From Rugalucina vietnamica (taxonomy: Eukaryota > Mollusca > Bivalvia > Lucinida > Lucinidae), in the NCBI GenBank assembly GCA_964017185.1, contig OZ024870.1, forward strand, positions 61,482,812 to 61,546,811: a stretch of 64,000 nucleotides of DNA, in the 5' to 3' direction. The translations under genes were made by a program, and so were the position numbers. Positions 37,901 through 46,307 of this stretch are shown here, in pieces (positions within the stretch are counted from its first letter, which is position 1; each line of letters begins with the position of its first letter). The notes beneath the pieces were generated by a model. It was not told where the DNA came from and searched no databases. It worked only from the letters and a program-made list of their open reading frames with translations.

Positions 37901-39581
37901 CCTACTCATACCCATACTCTACCCTTACTCATACTCTTTGCCCTTACCCTTACTCCTTCCCTTACTCTACCAATACCATACCCTAACTTCTACTCCTAAC
38001 CATAACCTACCCAAACTCTTACCCCTACCAGGCTACCCTTACTACCATTGCTGCTACTCCTTAACCTACCATACCCTTACTCCTACTTCTACCCTACCAG
38101 TATTCATATTCTTATCCAACCTTACGAGTTACCATTACACCTACTCATTACCCTACCATCCCCTTACTCCTACTCCTACCGTACTCTTCCCTTCTTCTAT
38201 CTTACCGTACTCTGCCTTGCCGTGCCCTACCCCACCTAACCCTACCCTATCAAACCCTATCCTTACTCCTACTATTTACCCTACTCTACCCTACCCTTAC
38301 TCATTACTCTACCGTACCCTTACTCCTACCCCTCTTTTCACTATCCCTACCTTACCTAGTACCAGGGTGTTCCCCTCGACCTCGAGTATTAATTTAGGGG
38401 ACCAATGTCCCACTACTGACAACTCCTAAACAACATTCTGACAAAATAGGACAATATCAGGAACAAGAAATATTTGTTAATTTTGGGGGACATCATGGTC
38501 CCTCTGGACAGAACTGCATGTTTGGGGGTCATTTTGGGCCAAAACGTTCATTTTGTGCGCCAGGTAAAACCCTCGGGTAGCTGACTGAAGAACGAACGAC
38601 TTACGGAGCCGAAACGACCAGTTACTTGCATTTGGATGTGTATCGGCGATTCGCGGCCGAAACGACCGGATTTCGCTATTTAGACGCATCGTTCTGGTTC
38701 CGGTAAATAGTAACACCGGATATTAGAATTTCTTCGCACGTGACTGTGACGTAGTTTTTATTTATTTTTTGTAACTTTAGAAAGAAAGCTGATCTCAAAT
38801 GGAACATATGCATACCGTTTGGGACATTATCGGAACATTATCCGACTCAATACCGAAACCACCCGTTGGGGACCTGACTGTAAATCGCATCACTGGCGTA
38901 GGGCTCCGATGGATGTAACGACTCGCGGCCGAATCGACCCACTTTCGCTATTAAGACGCACCTGTTTCGCTAAATTGTGATACCCGATTATGGCGATAAT
39001 CGAGCATTCTCGCGCGCTGAGAAAGTGACGTAACCTGCTTTTTTTTTGTAATTTTGCAAACAAAATTGATCTCAAGTGAAACGAAAAAATATATTGTCCA
39101 CAAAGAATCTAAACTGTATAATCATGGGCGGAAAAGGGATGTATATTTTATCTAGAACTGTCGATGAGATAGCGAATTATCGCGAGATAGGGAGATTAGC
39201 GATATCCCCCGAGACTAGGACCGGCGTTCAGGTGCACAAAGTTAGTTAGGTAAACAACACCAGAGTTCATTTACCCGTGTGTACGCGTTACCTATAGGCG
39301 GGCACGCAGCTGGGCCTTCGGCCCAGCCTCAGTGCGCTTCGCGCACTTCGTGCTATGCCCGTATTACCCCACCCACTATTTTAATGCGGTTGACGTGTCC
39401 AAACACCATTAGAACTTTCGTTAAAGCAGGTCCTTCGGCCTAATTTTAATTTCATGCAACAAACTGAAAGGGTTCAGTATTTTACCTGTCCTATGATGAG
39501 CCCAAAGTACCATTGACCAGTACCAAATAAACTATTGACATATGTTTGGATCGCGTCGTCCGCTACGATTGTGCGCCCCAT
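16850..39581 (-). CDS. ODR4: ODR4 homolog (GPCR-trafficking ER membrane protein), 12 exons
   Basis: Twelve exons assembled by hand: 39486-39581, 26346-26519, 24073-24168, 23589-23692, 23099-23135, 22128-22265, 21015-21239, 20096-20224, 19547-19631, 19058-19240, 17575-17694, 16850-16920. All have GT donors and AG acceptors on the minus strand and all phases join, giving 1458 nt (485 codons plus stop; human ODR4 is about 454). Family matches along its length: MGRTIVADD start, EQWPATHAKQ-VSTMLPGGL, CRTIDVSDPK then RPADWKYQ, GSVIMKGT, RVFFKLPHSDIRLCDY, and one C-terminal membrane helix ending in a Tyr-rich tail. ODR-4 in C. elegans is needed to place odorant receptors in cilia; the human protein binds UFSP2 at the ER. 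An acidic/Lys-rich insert lies in exon 2. Intron 1 is 13 kb and repeat-filled. Confidence 0.93.
16991..17222 (+). mobile_element. Palindromic MITE family, copy G (ODR4 last intron)
   Basis: Ends GAGCTGCCTCGTGGGAAAAC and CTCATGAGGCAGCTC; hairpin AGCTTCGCGGT / ACCGTGAAGCT. Lies 70 bp upstream of the acceptor of ODR4 exon 12. Confidence 0.87.
17575..17694 (-). CDS. ODR4: ODR4 exon 11
   Basis: 120 nt encoding an acidic, poorly conserved linker (EKDCVSLGSAVGS.., EYDETEEVKKGLNYFI). Joins in phase with exon 10 and with the membrane-helix exon 12. Confidence 0.85.
18223..18933 (+). mobile_element. Composite tandem element, family F4 (ODR4 intron 10)
   Basis: Begins ACTAGAATTGTCAGAGGATC and CTATAGCCCCGCTTC. 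Four monomers of about 150 bp (CAATCCCAAGCTAGATC, GGTCAGATTCTGTCAATT, CTCAAGATATTGAGCGGAAA). Then an ACGGAATGACGGAATCACGG run and a 3' hairpin TATAGCCCCACTTTTC / AAAAGCAGGGCTATA. Same plan as F1 and F3 with different sequence. Confidence 0.7.
19058..19240 (-). CDS. ODR4: ODR4 exon 10
   Basis: 183 nt, MEENYNTPMRVFFKLPHSDI then RLCDYMFADEKVQEVLERIK..; human RVFVPLPGSTVMLCDYKFDD. Donor GCTA|GTAAGT. Confidence 0.92.
19547..19631 (-). CDS. ODR4: ODR4 exon 9
   Basis: 85 nt, ALKTDIVRSVLSRCDLLCAD.., matching human AVKRDILNTVADRCEMLFED. An inner GTGGTA could be an alternative donor, but only the GTGAAA donor at the 19547 side keeps the frame into exon 10. Confidence 0.88.
19838..20030 (-). repeat. 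tRNA-derived SINE, family B (ODR4 intron 8)
   Basis: On the minus strand a tRNA-like head reads GACCAAGCGGTAGAGCATC (A box) and GGTTCTGGGTTCGATCCCC (B box), followed by TGTCCTTGGGCAAGACT and GACAGGGATGTTTAATCTCA. The spacing between the boxes is tRNA-like but the acceptor stem is not closed, so this is a SINE and not a working tRNA gene. Confidence 0.7.
20096..20224 (-). CDS. ODR4: ODR4 exon 8
   Basis: 43 codons, CHTQGKTIEDP.. GSVIMKGTIHSEAYI.. EDAEK; human GSVNLKGAVKCRAYI. Acceptor CATTTCAG, donor AAG|GTCAGC. Confidence 0.9.
20495..20637. repeat. 143-bp near-perfect palindrome
   Basis: Outer arms of about 45 bp start CAATTGTTGCCCTTGAGTGA and are mirrored by TCACTCAAGGGCAACAATTG. An inner stem (CAGGTAATATTGCCC / GGGCAATATAACCTG) leaves almost no loop. 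Lies in ODR4 intron 7. A foldback remnant or a very recent inversion duplication; on RNA it would form a long hairpin. Confidence 0.8.
20687..20902. repeat. Two-copy 108-bp tandem duplication
   Basis: Units start ACAAACGCATGT at 20687 and 20795 and share ATATGACGTCAGAGGGTAAT and GATCATGCGACATGACAGAA. Confidence 0.8.
21015..21239 (-). CDS. ODR4: ODR4 exon 7
   Basis: 75 codons, YCVHPFCTRIYDSLILIDGK to HVAISYVVDK. Acceptor GTATGTTTCAG, donor AAG|GTAAGA. The open frame runs on at both sides (20976-21404) but the splice signals and the joins set the limits. Confidence 0.88.
21584..21817 (-). mobile_element. Palindromic MITE family, copy H with AAAT duplication
   Basis: Exactly 234 bp. Flanked by AAAT at 21580-21583 and 21818-21821. 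Hairpin AGTTTCGCGGT / ACCGCGAAGCT. In ODR4 intron 6. Confidence 0.9.
22128..22265 (-). CDS. ODR4: ODR4 exon 6
   Basis: 46 codons, SAFRPADWKYQGSS.. to ..VLKQIQ; matches human SSARPADWKYQSG. A palindromic MITE (copy I) begins 20 bp upstream of its acceptor. Confidence 0.9.
22286..22500 (-). mobile_element. Palindromic MITE family, copy I next to ODR4 exon 6
   Basis: Starts GAGCCGCATTGTTAG; hairpin AGCTTCCCAGT / ACTGCGAAGCT; right end worn. Only 20 intron bases separate it from exon 6, so the branch point is probably inside the repeat. Confidence 0.8.
22568..22801 (-). mobile_element. Palindromic MITE family, copy J with AAAT duplication
   Basis: Exactly 234 bp. AAAT at 22564-22567 and 22802-22805. 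Perfect inner hairpin AGCTTCGCGGT / ACCGCGAAGCT. One of the least worn copies. Confidence 0.92.
23099..23135 (-). CDS. ODR4: ODR4 exon 5 (37-nt micro-exon)
   Basis: Encodes YTCRTIDVSDPK after borrowing two bases from exon 4; human has FCRTYDIHDPK. Acceptor AATTCTAG, donor AAG|GTAAAC. Its 37 nt are needed to keep the frame. Confidence 0.87.
23589..23692 (-). CDS. ODR4: ODR4 exon 4
   Basis: 104 nt, IMFALQKLEKKSS to LLQICSTTRK, matching human LMFAVEKS...LHICASTKK. Starts in phase 0, leaves two bases for the next exon; donor AAA|GTATCC. Confidence 0.88.
23745..23981 (+). mobile_element. Composite element, family F6, single monomer (ODR4 intron 3)
   Basis: Begins AGCAATGCTTATCCTGCCC and ends GTGGCAGGTGATATAAGC, inverted to each other. 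Between them a single unit with TGCAAAATTTCATC, TTCAAGATATTAACGAAAC and an ACGGACGGACGGAC run. It is the shortest example of the plan in this window. Confidence 0.55.
24073..24168 (-). CDS. ODR4: ODR4 exon 3
   Basis: 32 codons starting VSTMLPGGLQVIGVFALAP, the most conserved block of the family (human VSRMLPGGLLVLGVF). Acceptor TTTCCTAG, donor CAG|GTACAT, phase 0 at both ends. Confidence 0.92.
24231..26195 (+). mobile_element. Composite tandem element, family F5, copy a (ODR4 intron 2)
   Basis: Begins ACCAGAGGACCAATGGTCCT (a 5' hairpin) and GCTCACCTGAG. Monomers of about 455 bp recur (TTGAATATTATGGTAATATA, GCCCCGGGGTGGGGG, GGTCAAGGTCA, GCCAAGTTTCATTGAAATCG). Ends with (GACGGAC)n at about 26107-26140 and the hairpin GGCTCAGGTGAGC, whose arm answers the 5' GCTCACCTGAG. 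Short frames inside are by-products. Confidence 0.75.
26346..26519 (-). CDS. ODR4: ODR4 exon 2
   Basis: 58 codons, KDYAVHIVRTPEP to EQWPATHAKQ. Acceptor CTACACAG; donor CAG|GTTGGT is a weak site. The middle is a low-complexity acidic then lysine/arginine-rich stretch (SDDDDQADAEKSKKKRRK) longer than in human. Confidence 0.9.
27868..28111. mobile_element. 244-bp MITE with TTA duplication (PIF/Harbinger-like)
   Basis: Inverted ends GGCCTAAATAAAATATATGT and CACACATATAAATCATTTAGGCC (first 20 of each compared). TTA at 27865-27867 and 28112-28114. A 3-bp TTA/TWA duplication is typical of PIF/Harbinger elements. Interior has GGTAGGTAGG runs. Confidence 0.7.
28266..28475 (+). pseudogene. Possible 5' (ORF1-like) part of the LINE, cut by the hAT-like element
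   Basis: An open frame runs to the insertion point and, when the element and one target duplication are removed, stays open through 33370-33432 to a TGA. No domain is recognisable. It may be the first ORF of the LINE whose second ORF begins near 33600; this is inference from position and frame. Confidence 0.35.
29085..32792. mobile_element. Second inverted-repeat pair nested in the hAT-like element
   Basis: ATTCCGCTTATCGGAAAAGA at the left and, inverted, ATTCCGATTATCGGAAAAGA at the right, followed in both by TGGC, TGACGTCATC and CTCACGGGTACA-like sequence (about 65 bp compared). No target duplication found, so limits are approximate. No coding frame; encloses the F2 array. Confidence 0.6.
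29181..31955 (+). mobile_element. Composite tandem element, family F2 (151-bp satellite-like array)
   Basis: Starts AACTATGTCCCCCCAACC and ends ACCTTCGGTTGGGGGGACAT followed by AATA, i.e. mirrored ends. About 18 monomers of 151 bp contain GTGACCTTGAAAATTAGGTC, AAGGTCACCAAAATCTAATC, and TGTGCAAGTTTGGTCAAAAT. Some variants recur every 604 bp (30419, 31023, 31627), i.e. four-monomer higher-order units. The array ends in a (GACGCC)n microsatellite at 31843-31903 before the 3' hairpin. Monomer sequence resembles the bivalve BIV160/pearl class by layout; I did not compare sequences. Confidence 0.8.
33600..37355 (+). pseudogene. Decayed LINE ORF2: AP endonuclease plus reverse transcriptase (CR1/Jockey type)
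   Basis: Endonuclease blocks: SININSIRG, QETKID (catalytic Glu), LGDFNF, SDHDIV. Reverse-transcriptase blocks: FKKGDRSLARNYRPVSLT, DFEKAFD, SGVPQGTVLGPLLF, then LFANDCVCY where an intact enzyme has (F/Y)ADD, so the second catalytic Asp is lost. Tail block SFFPQTIRDWNDLP and stop at 37353. Breaks: frame change near 33950, stop near 35075, frameshift near 35127, frame change near 36230, and the foldback FB3 at 36375-37129. A short ATTCAGATTCAGATA tail near 37418-37433 is the 3' end. Lies antisense to ODR4 in its first intron. Confidence 0.88.
36375..37129. mobile_element. Foldback element FB3 with CCGTCGTGCGGATAAGCGGC arms
   Basis: Ends share GGCTATCCGCACGACGGT inverted; the arms are built of CGTCGTGC / GATAAGCGGCGTTATC units that also pair locally. 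Exact 9-bp duplication AGCCAGAAT at 36366-36374 and 37130-37138. Taking out the element and one repeat restores the LINE frame (K-A-R-I-P). Middle part is plain AT-rich DNA without a gene. Confidence 0.85.
37690..38360. repeat. Degenerate CCCTA/CCTTAC pyrimidine tract
   Basis: About 670 bp almost free of G on the plus strand, starting with pure TACCC TACCC units and drifting into CTCCTACCCTTA mixtures. The minus strand is G-rich. The open frame across it is a result of the composition. In ODR4 intron 1, directly 3' of the LINE. Confidence 0.85.
38600..39075. repeat. Diverged tandem duplication of about 280 bp
   Basis: CGCGGCCGAAACGACC, TTTCGCTATTTAGACGCA and GTGACGTAG near 38645-38755 recur as CGCGGCCGAATCGACC, TTTCGCTATTAAGACGCA and GTGACGTAA near 38925-39032. 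Locally GC-richer than its surroundings; CpG-containing motifs lie within 0.5 kb of ODR4 exon 1. Confidence 0.6.
39296..39362. repeat. Pair of CTTCGG-loop hairpins
   Basis: GCTGGGCCTTCGGCCCAGC and AGTGCGCTTCGCGCACT stand side by side, then GCACTTCGTGC. The last word also occurs in the 3' hairpin at 295-330, so this may be the end of a related composite element. Confidence 0.5.
39486..39581 (-). CDS. ODR4: ODR4 exon 1 (start codon)
   Basis: 32 codons from ATGGGGCGCACAATC (MGRTIVADD..) to LIIGQ, donor CAG|GTAAAA, phase 0. The MGRT start and the GLIIGQ end match the human N-terminus (MGRT..., GLLIGQ). The ATG has A at -3 and G at +4. Confidence 0.92.
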
Positions 39582-41379
39582 TTTGTTGACTGCTACTTCG
39601 GAAATTTATTTTTAGCGTCATTTGATAGGTAATTTTGAGACCACCAGTCTACAGTGTAATATCCATCAACAATGTCGAAATCAAATCGAGACGTTTCGGT
39701 ACCACTTAAACGCGGTCCAATTAAACACCCCCTAGAGACATATTTCCCTGTCTATTGAGGGCCATTAGCTGATCAATGATAGGGGACAGGACACTTGAAA
39801 ACCTGGTGGTCTGACATTAACTCTGAATACAGGTAGGGACACAAACAGGTAAAATCAATAATGATTGCAGAGGGAGGCAGTTTTATTGCACAGGTTATCA
39901 AGGATCATAAAACCAATAAACAGTGGATCAAAGGTATTATCCTTTAGGGGCCTCTCTATTGCCCCCTGCAGAGATGAGGTAATCACCTAATTACGAGTCC
40001 TATGATCTCTGGACCATATTGCACCATTAGGGGCCATTAACCAAATAAACAGTGGTACCAATATCACTCCTTCAGGAACTAAGCCTTTAAATGCTACCTT
40101 GATGCTCCTTGAATACACTGCTTTAGATGCAAACCCTTGCATTTTTTTACAGTACAAGTACTTTCCAGTCCAAAGTTTCAAAATAAGCTGTCTCCTGCTG
40201 AGGCTGTATAGTCTTTTCAGTTGCGGATCCAGCATGAAACCCAGACAAAAAAAAGAATTCTGTGGAAGATGGCATTTTTGTTGCTTAAAGCTGAGATAAA
40301 GATGAAGAGATAAGAAAGTCCACCTAGCGGTCACTTTTGATTGACGCGCCTCTACCTGTGGCTCCACCTACTTCCGCCATTTTGTTTTTTTTTTACTCTA
40401 AACGAAGACAATTTCAACGCTATAAAAATCAACTTCCATCGGGGATTTTATACGTCTGATGAAGCAATATTTTAGTCCTAAAGAAATGATAAGCATTTTA
40501 TCTTAAATTTTTGAACCAGATTCTGAAATTTGTAGTGTTCTTATTGGGTTTTTACTCGTGTATTTTACGTTGATAAAACGATGCAATCCTTGTTGAAGGT
40601 TTCAAAATGGCGACCAAGCGTAAAATAGTCGGTACTTTTTTTACTGCAACGCGTTGTTATTAATAGGCTAGGTAATTTTTAATCAACAAAATATGAAAGA
40701 AGAAAGATGTAAAAGTCGTTTTATTTGTAAATTAGCACTCAGCGCGTGACTGCGTTTGGGTTATGATCGTATAAATATTGACTATTTTTGTAATTTTAGG
40801 AAAATCTGTTCCGTCCGATCTCAAAACGATGCGTTTTATTTTTCATTATAAGGCTTCCATGAATGACATTTTTTTGATAAACATCATCAATATTCTTAAA
40901 GAACAATGTCTTACAAATCGTTTTATTGCCCTTTGATACTGTTTGGGTATTTTTGACAGGGTCAAATCGTCCGAATTAAGCAGCTGTTTTTCACAACTTT
41001 TCGCGCTTTTGAATTTAAAATGGCGATATTTTCTACACCTTATTTGGCAATGCAAATAAGATGAAAAAGTTACATTTTGAAAGAAAAAATGACAAATGAT
41101 TTTACAGGACATCCTAAATGTTAGCTTCTGAACTGAATTTAGCTAAATTGTGGCTAAAAGGAGCTTAAAACTGATGATGATCAGAAATTGATCGACTCAG
41201 TATAGCTATGAAGATAGATAGATAAAAATTGTGTATAATTATTTTAATTCACAAGTTCGTTAAACATTGTGAAAACATTGCAGGAAAACACCTGATAAAA
41301 AGTCATTTTTGGGAAAATCGAGAGAAAAAAAATCGAACAATGAAATATACAAGATCAAAATATTGAATGGCCTCCTTAC
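39582..41379. other. 5' flank of ODR4 and presumed first intron of the zinc-finger gene
   Basis: Should contain the ODR4 promoter just above 39581 (no TATA box seen). The 126-codon open frame at 39987-40367 (minus) has no recognisable domain. I could not find a second exon for the zinc-finger transcript here. Confidence 0.35.
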
Positions 41380-41665
41380 CTTTTGCATTTGTAATTCCAT
41401 GTTTTTTTCGTAGATGACCGCGTAACCCAGATATCGACGCATACGAATTAGTACACTCGGAACAATTGTACGTTTTAGCCTTAGCACTATTTTCACTATT
41501 GTCACTTTTCACTTTTTTTTTTTTTTTTTTTTTGCTTTCTGTTTTTTTTGTCGATGGTTCATCATCGTCCGTGAGTTCAATTTCACTACACGTATAATCA
41601 CCTAGCAAAGAATCAAGATCAATATCATCATCCCAATGTAAAAAATCGTCTTTTCCGTAAGACAT
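41380..41665 (-). CDS. First exon of a C2H2 zinc-finger protein (partial)
   Basis: ATG at 41665 opens 95 codons and one extra base up to donor AAAG|GTAAGG. Order: acidic N-terminus (HWDDDIDLDSLLGDY), Ser/Asp-rich region, a run of seven Lys (residues 45-51) and one C2H2 finger at residues 66-89 (YNCSECTNSYAS..LRGHLRKKH; C68, C71, H84, H89). The Lys run is coded by an A21 tract (T run at 41513-41533), a likely slippage site. Later exons must lie further left, on the same strand as ODR4; none was identified. Without splicing the frame ends at 41303 (120 codons). Likely a nuclear DNA-binding protein. Confidence 0.65.
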
Positions 41666-43672
41666 TCTGACGCGCGTTTAACGTAAATTGCGAATTTGAA
41701 ATGCCTTGAACTGTCGGAGTTAAAGCTTGAATATGCATTTTATTTTAATTAGCGCCTTGTTCACTAATTATCGTTTCTTTTTTTTCGGCGTTAAATATGA
41801 TTAGTATTACGGCGAGATTAATCAATCGGCGATTTCTTTAATCTAAAGATAATCCGTAAATAATTGTTTCAAAAATGGCGCTCTGATATGCGGATTGCAT
41901 TTTGACTTGATTTCATAAACTGAGTCGATCAATTTCTGATCATCATCTCAGGTGTGAAAAGCATCCCATTGTTGAATTTTCGTGCAAGTGTACATAAACA
42001 GCTAGAGTATTATTTCTTTTCAAAATTTTGAGTATGACTATATCATGATGAGAGCTAACAGGGCAAGAAAAGTGTGGTTGAATGTTGGCCTATAGTTTAC
42101 GATAATTTTTTCATACTGTTTTTTTTTTTTTTTTTTTTTTTTTTAATTATGTTTCCGAATACAATCTTCAATAAAGTGTGTGGATAATGTGTGTGGTATC
42201 GGTTATTAATTAATGCGGCACGTGCCTGCAACGTGACATAAGTGCGAAGATCAAACAAGTCACCGAATCAACAGGTATTGCACGGTGCAATACAGGTAGC
42301 TGGTAATAAAAGTGTCATTTTATCTTTTGAAATCCGGTGGTGACAAAATAGTCACTGAATCAACAGGTATTGCTTGGTGCAATACGGTAAGTGTCATTTT
42401 TTCTTTTGAAATCCGGCGGCGACTTCTTAGAATATACATGAATGCAAGAATGAAAGATAGAGAAAAAAGAAGAATGTTCGAGTTCATGCCTGACTGAGTC
42501 CATTAAATTCACATAATCCGTCCCGCCACTGCCCGAGTGTAAAATAAGACCAACAAAATGAAGTGCAAAATTGAATTATATTGGCGGTATTCTTCATTGA
42601 ACTCGATAGATATACTCGATGTGTCAAAGAACTGCCCGTTGTGTCTAAAGATAATCCGTAAATAATTGTTTCAAATGTGTCCAGTCGCGTAGATAATAAG
42701 CATAATTAAAAACGTATTAATTTGTGGGAGAAAAAAAAAAAACAACAACAACGGCTTTTACAAATCGTAGGACAAAGGATAATAATTATATAAATTATCA
42801 ACCGTAAATAAATAACTCTTTTTAACAAAGATACCGGGCGTGTTTAGTGTCTATTTGTTGGAAATTCGAAGGCCTATTTAACAAAAATAAATATTTCTAC
42901 TATCATCTAGATAATAGCGAACCAAACGAAGAAAATATTAACAATATATTTTTGCTAATATACAAACTTTCAGAACAGATTCAGCGGCCGATAAAAATAT
43001 TGATTTTTTCCCTCGATTTACCTGTCTACCTGAGCGACAGTCATAGCGGGGGCAAATATCGATGTTCAATAGCAGTTTCAAATCTCTGTATAGTATATAT
43101 CTCTGCTTAAAGGAATCGATTCGGAAACGCATATTTGGCCCTGTACATATTCATTTAGATGTTACAGTACGTGTTACAAATCAAATTCCACCGATTTACC
43201 CCATAATAAGAACACAATCATCGTTTGAATATTACGCTAAAATGCCTCTCGAATCACGAAGGTTGCCGCCATATTTGTTTACCTGTGACGTCACTCACTC
43301 ACTTTCGGTTGAGAGCCATTTACAAGCGATCGTACTCCACTTCATTTTATCGATAAAATTCCCACATTAAGGTAAGAAAAAAAAAGAAAAACAGAAAAAA
43401 ACTCTGTCACAGGGATCTCGCGGACGCAGGACCCGGCGTCCCAGGACAAGTAAATCTGGGCTCAGACACATGTTTTCCTCAGTGGTGATTCCCGGGGCGC
43501 AAGTTGTTTTTGCCGCGATACGTCCCAATATTTACCTGTGTTTTGTTGTCTATGAGCCAAAAAAGCATCTTAGAGACATCCATCCAAGTGTATTTCGCAC
43601 CTTTATGATGTAAATCCAATCAAAATTATGTAACGATAGTTAGGTAGTCGATAATCTTTCATACGTATAATA
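41666..43672. other. AT-rich intergenic DNA with small local repeats
   Basis: Contains a T run at 42120-42144 and a 92-bp duplication (42259-42423: GAATCAACAGGTATTGC .. CTTTTGAAATCCGG twice, each with a GTATTGCnnGGTGCAATAC palindrome). No supported exon. Confidence 0.5.
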
Positions 43673-43818
43673 GCGATCAAACGATTTAAAGAATGGCGGT
43701 CGCATCTTTTGATGGCGCGTGTCTTTATGTAAACAACTTATAATTGCGATCAAACGATTTAAAGAATGGCGGTCGCATCTTTTGATGGCGCGTGTCTTTT
43801 TGTAAACAACTTTGATTG
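43673..43818. repeat. Two-copy 73-bp tandem duplication
   Basis: GCGATCAAACGATTTAAAGA, ATGGCGGTCGCATC and GGCGCGTGTCTTT occur twice, offset by 73 bp, with two or three differences. Recent duplication. Confidence 0.9.
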
Positions 43819-44027
43819 CAGTCATTGTTGACAGGTCAGCTGACCGTTTGAGGCGTGTTTACCGTGTCACATGCTAAAAATAATTATCCGCATGAATGAA
43901 AATCTTTTCTGGATTGGTGGTTAACAAATTAGAAAAGCATGCGCATTGAAAAACAATTAGTGATGGGCGGTTCACCTCCGATTATAAATTTAATAAAATA
44001 GATAACTGAAGCAAATTAATCAAATTA

Positions 44028-44030
<3 letters not shown>

Positions 44031-44061
<31 letters not shown>
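44031..44061. repeat. Poly(A) tract of 31 bp
   Basis: Uninterrupted A run; no retroposed gene body was recognised next to it. Confidence 0.9.
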
Positions 44062-44063
<2 letters not shown>

Positions 44064-45244
44064 TTACCCCTTGAGTGTGAACCGATTCCGTTTTGGAATA
44101 AAATGGATGAAAAACTTGCGAATTCCTATTCTTTTTCTATTGTGCGCGATTCTTTGACGAATTGTATGTGAAATGCCAAAATTCGGAATAAAAACTACCA
44201 TGCGTAGATACATGTAACAGTAATTCCATTCCGTTCAAACTGGATTATTAATAAGAATTAGTGAAAATGTCTACACCTACGATTTTTTATCGCTTTGGGG
44301 GAAGCGAAAAGCCGACGACAGGTATCTGGAAAAAACTTTTACCTTATTTCTGTGGCTTGTTTTTACAGTTAATCGTCTGGCACTGAGGCATCTTCGGTAA
44401 AAATTATTCTCCTGTATTATCACATAAACCCTTCTGTCAAGTTAAACGTAGATCCACAAATACAAAATAAAATAACGAAATTATCGCGAGAATATATGAA
44501 CGTCTTGCAATTGAAATGAGCGGCTTAAAGAGAAAGTGAGTGAGTGACGTCACAGCTTTATACTGGTTACCGCGTTCACCGTGTAATTATCGATAAACCA
44601 GTAACCATACCCGATAAAGATGGCGATTCACTCAGAATGAGATGCAGGAAAAAACGAAGGTTTCCCAACTTTGAATACGAATATTTTGCGTAACTACCCG
44701 ATATGCATTCTCTTTTACCAGGAATGAATTTATGATGGTATTTTACGTATACATACGGCGTCTTATGCGGTTCCGAATCCATTCCTTTAACATCCCGGTG
44801 AACATCTAAAGCTATGGTCATGGTTGAATACTGTCTCCTTTTTATGAAACTACTACATGTACTCAATACTGCTAGGACATACTAGATAATGTCATCCACA
44901 ATGTGCTGCATATACATGTATAATCACCACCCAAGCGAACTCCTTCAATTTAAGGTTAACATGTATGAATTGAATGACTTAAGCTGCTGTTCCTCAGTGT
45001 GGTTCTACCAGTTCTCAGGTGATCAGTCAGACTGTAAGCAGCGTTGCAGAGGCATCAAGTAGTCCATCTATTTCTCAAAGTTCCAGTTTACATTGCCTTT
45101 TCAAGTTTCCTTCACAAACTGGGACTTTTTACTCTATGAAATAACCTAAGTTATCTAAATACTGCATTTAACATGTTGTCAGGTTGATCAAATATTCAGG
45201 CAAATCATGTCAGTTGAAAGTACTAAATCCTTTATCATCACACT

Positions 45245-45425
45245 AACATATCCATGTAATATTCACCCCCTTAAATTCCACTTTTATTGGCCTCGGCGAG
45301 GCGGTTCTAACATGTACCTACAATCTATGTTTTGAGCAAATATCTTAAAAATATTGAAAATTTTCTGATGAAATTTTCAATTTTATAGCTGAAAAATATC
45401 TCTGTATATTGCATAATGTCGTAAT
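45245..45425 (+). repeat. SINE family A, 5'-truncated copy
   Basis: GGCGAGGCGGTTCTAACATG, ACAATCTATGTTTTGAGC and CTCTGTATATTGCAT match the 3' half of the SINE at 56570-56897. Confidence 0.65.
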
Positions 45426-45665
45426 GGCTTGTCTGAGTATTGTTTAGTTCAAAGCTGGGTTTGAAGAGAGAGAGAGGAACAAAGGATACAAATAATCATT
45501 TTATTTATAACATTAAAAAAAACTTAACAAATTTCATTTCATCAAAAGACTTCCAAATATGACAAAAAAATCTCATTCCATAATATAAGCCACATCTTAG
45601 GAAAATCTGCTTATTGCATATGCAAATAAAAAATCATAGGCACAGGCGTACTGCACCTTTACTTC

Positions 45666-45898
45666 CACAACATAGGCACACTGGTTATCCAGAGACAACA
45701 AAGTGCTTCAACACTAAGGACAACCAATGCAGATAAAATCAATATGTGATAATAGGTAATAAATACCTGTCTGGCAACAACTGAGAATGATCCGTGGTAA
45801 GCTGTTATCAGGCAGGTACTTGAATACTACGGTCTTACTTGTATATTGATTTCATCTGTGTGGTTGTAGTACACTCTGGATAACCGGAGTGTAGTACA
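45666..45898. mobile_element. Possible MITE with CTGGTTATCCAGAG ends
   Basis: ACTGGTTATCCAGAG at the left and CTCTGGATAACCGGAGT at the right; inner CAACCAATGCAGATAAAATC mirrors GATTTCATCTGTGTGGTTG. No duplication identified. Confidence 0.5.
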
Positions 45899-46062
45899 GC
45901 CAAATTAGTTTATACATCAGACATCCAGTTATTCTCTGTTGCTGTTATTTAAAGCTGGGTTTGTCTCACTTTTGGTTGGAAATACTAAAGATTGTTTTTC
46001 TCATGATACAGATCACACTTGTCATATTAAGTTTAAATCTGAAAAACTTTCTAATATGATAT

Positions 46063-46307
46063 CAGCTGCGATGCAAGAAAGCCGGCCTCCAAGGTTTCTG
46101 ACCAAGTCTGACACAAACCAGTCTGTGCAGTCATAGAAAAAGGCTAAAAACTTGAAATTTCTTATTAGGAAGGAGAGGAATTGTACTATCTGGTAGCAAA
46201 GTCGTTGATCAATTGTGCAATTAAGGCACAGCTGTGCAGTTACTGCACAGCTGATCTGCATTTTTGATTTCATGTAACCAAAAAAAGATTTGCTCATGAT
46301 GCGGCTC
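46063..46307 (+). mobile_element. Palindromic MITE family, copy K
   Basis: Diverged left end, right end GATGCGGCTC. Contains TTCTGACCAAGTCTGACAC and the hairpin AGCTGTGCAGTTACTGCACAGCT (two arms). Confidence 0.7.

Noticed and set aside
37677-38429. 250-codon Pro/Tyr/Thr/Leu-rich frame
   Set aside because: Pyrimidine tract lacks stop codons by composition; no domain or signal.
39987-40367. 126-codon minus-strand frame upstream of ODR4
   Set aside because: No recognisable domain, no matching splice phase to the zinc-finger exon, and composition like the flanks.
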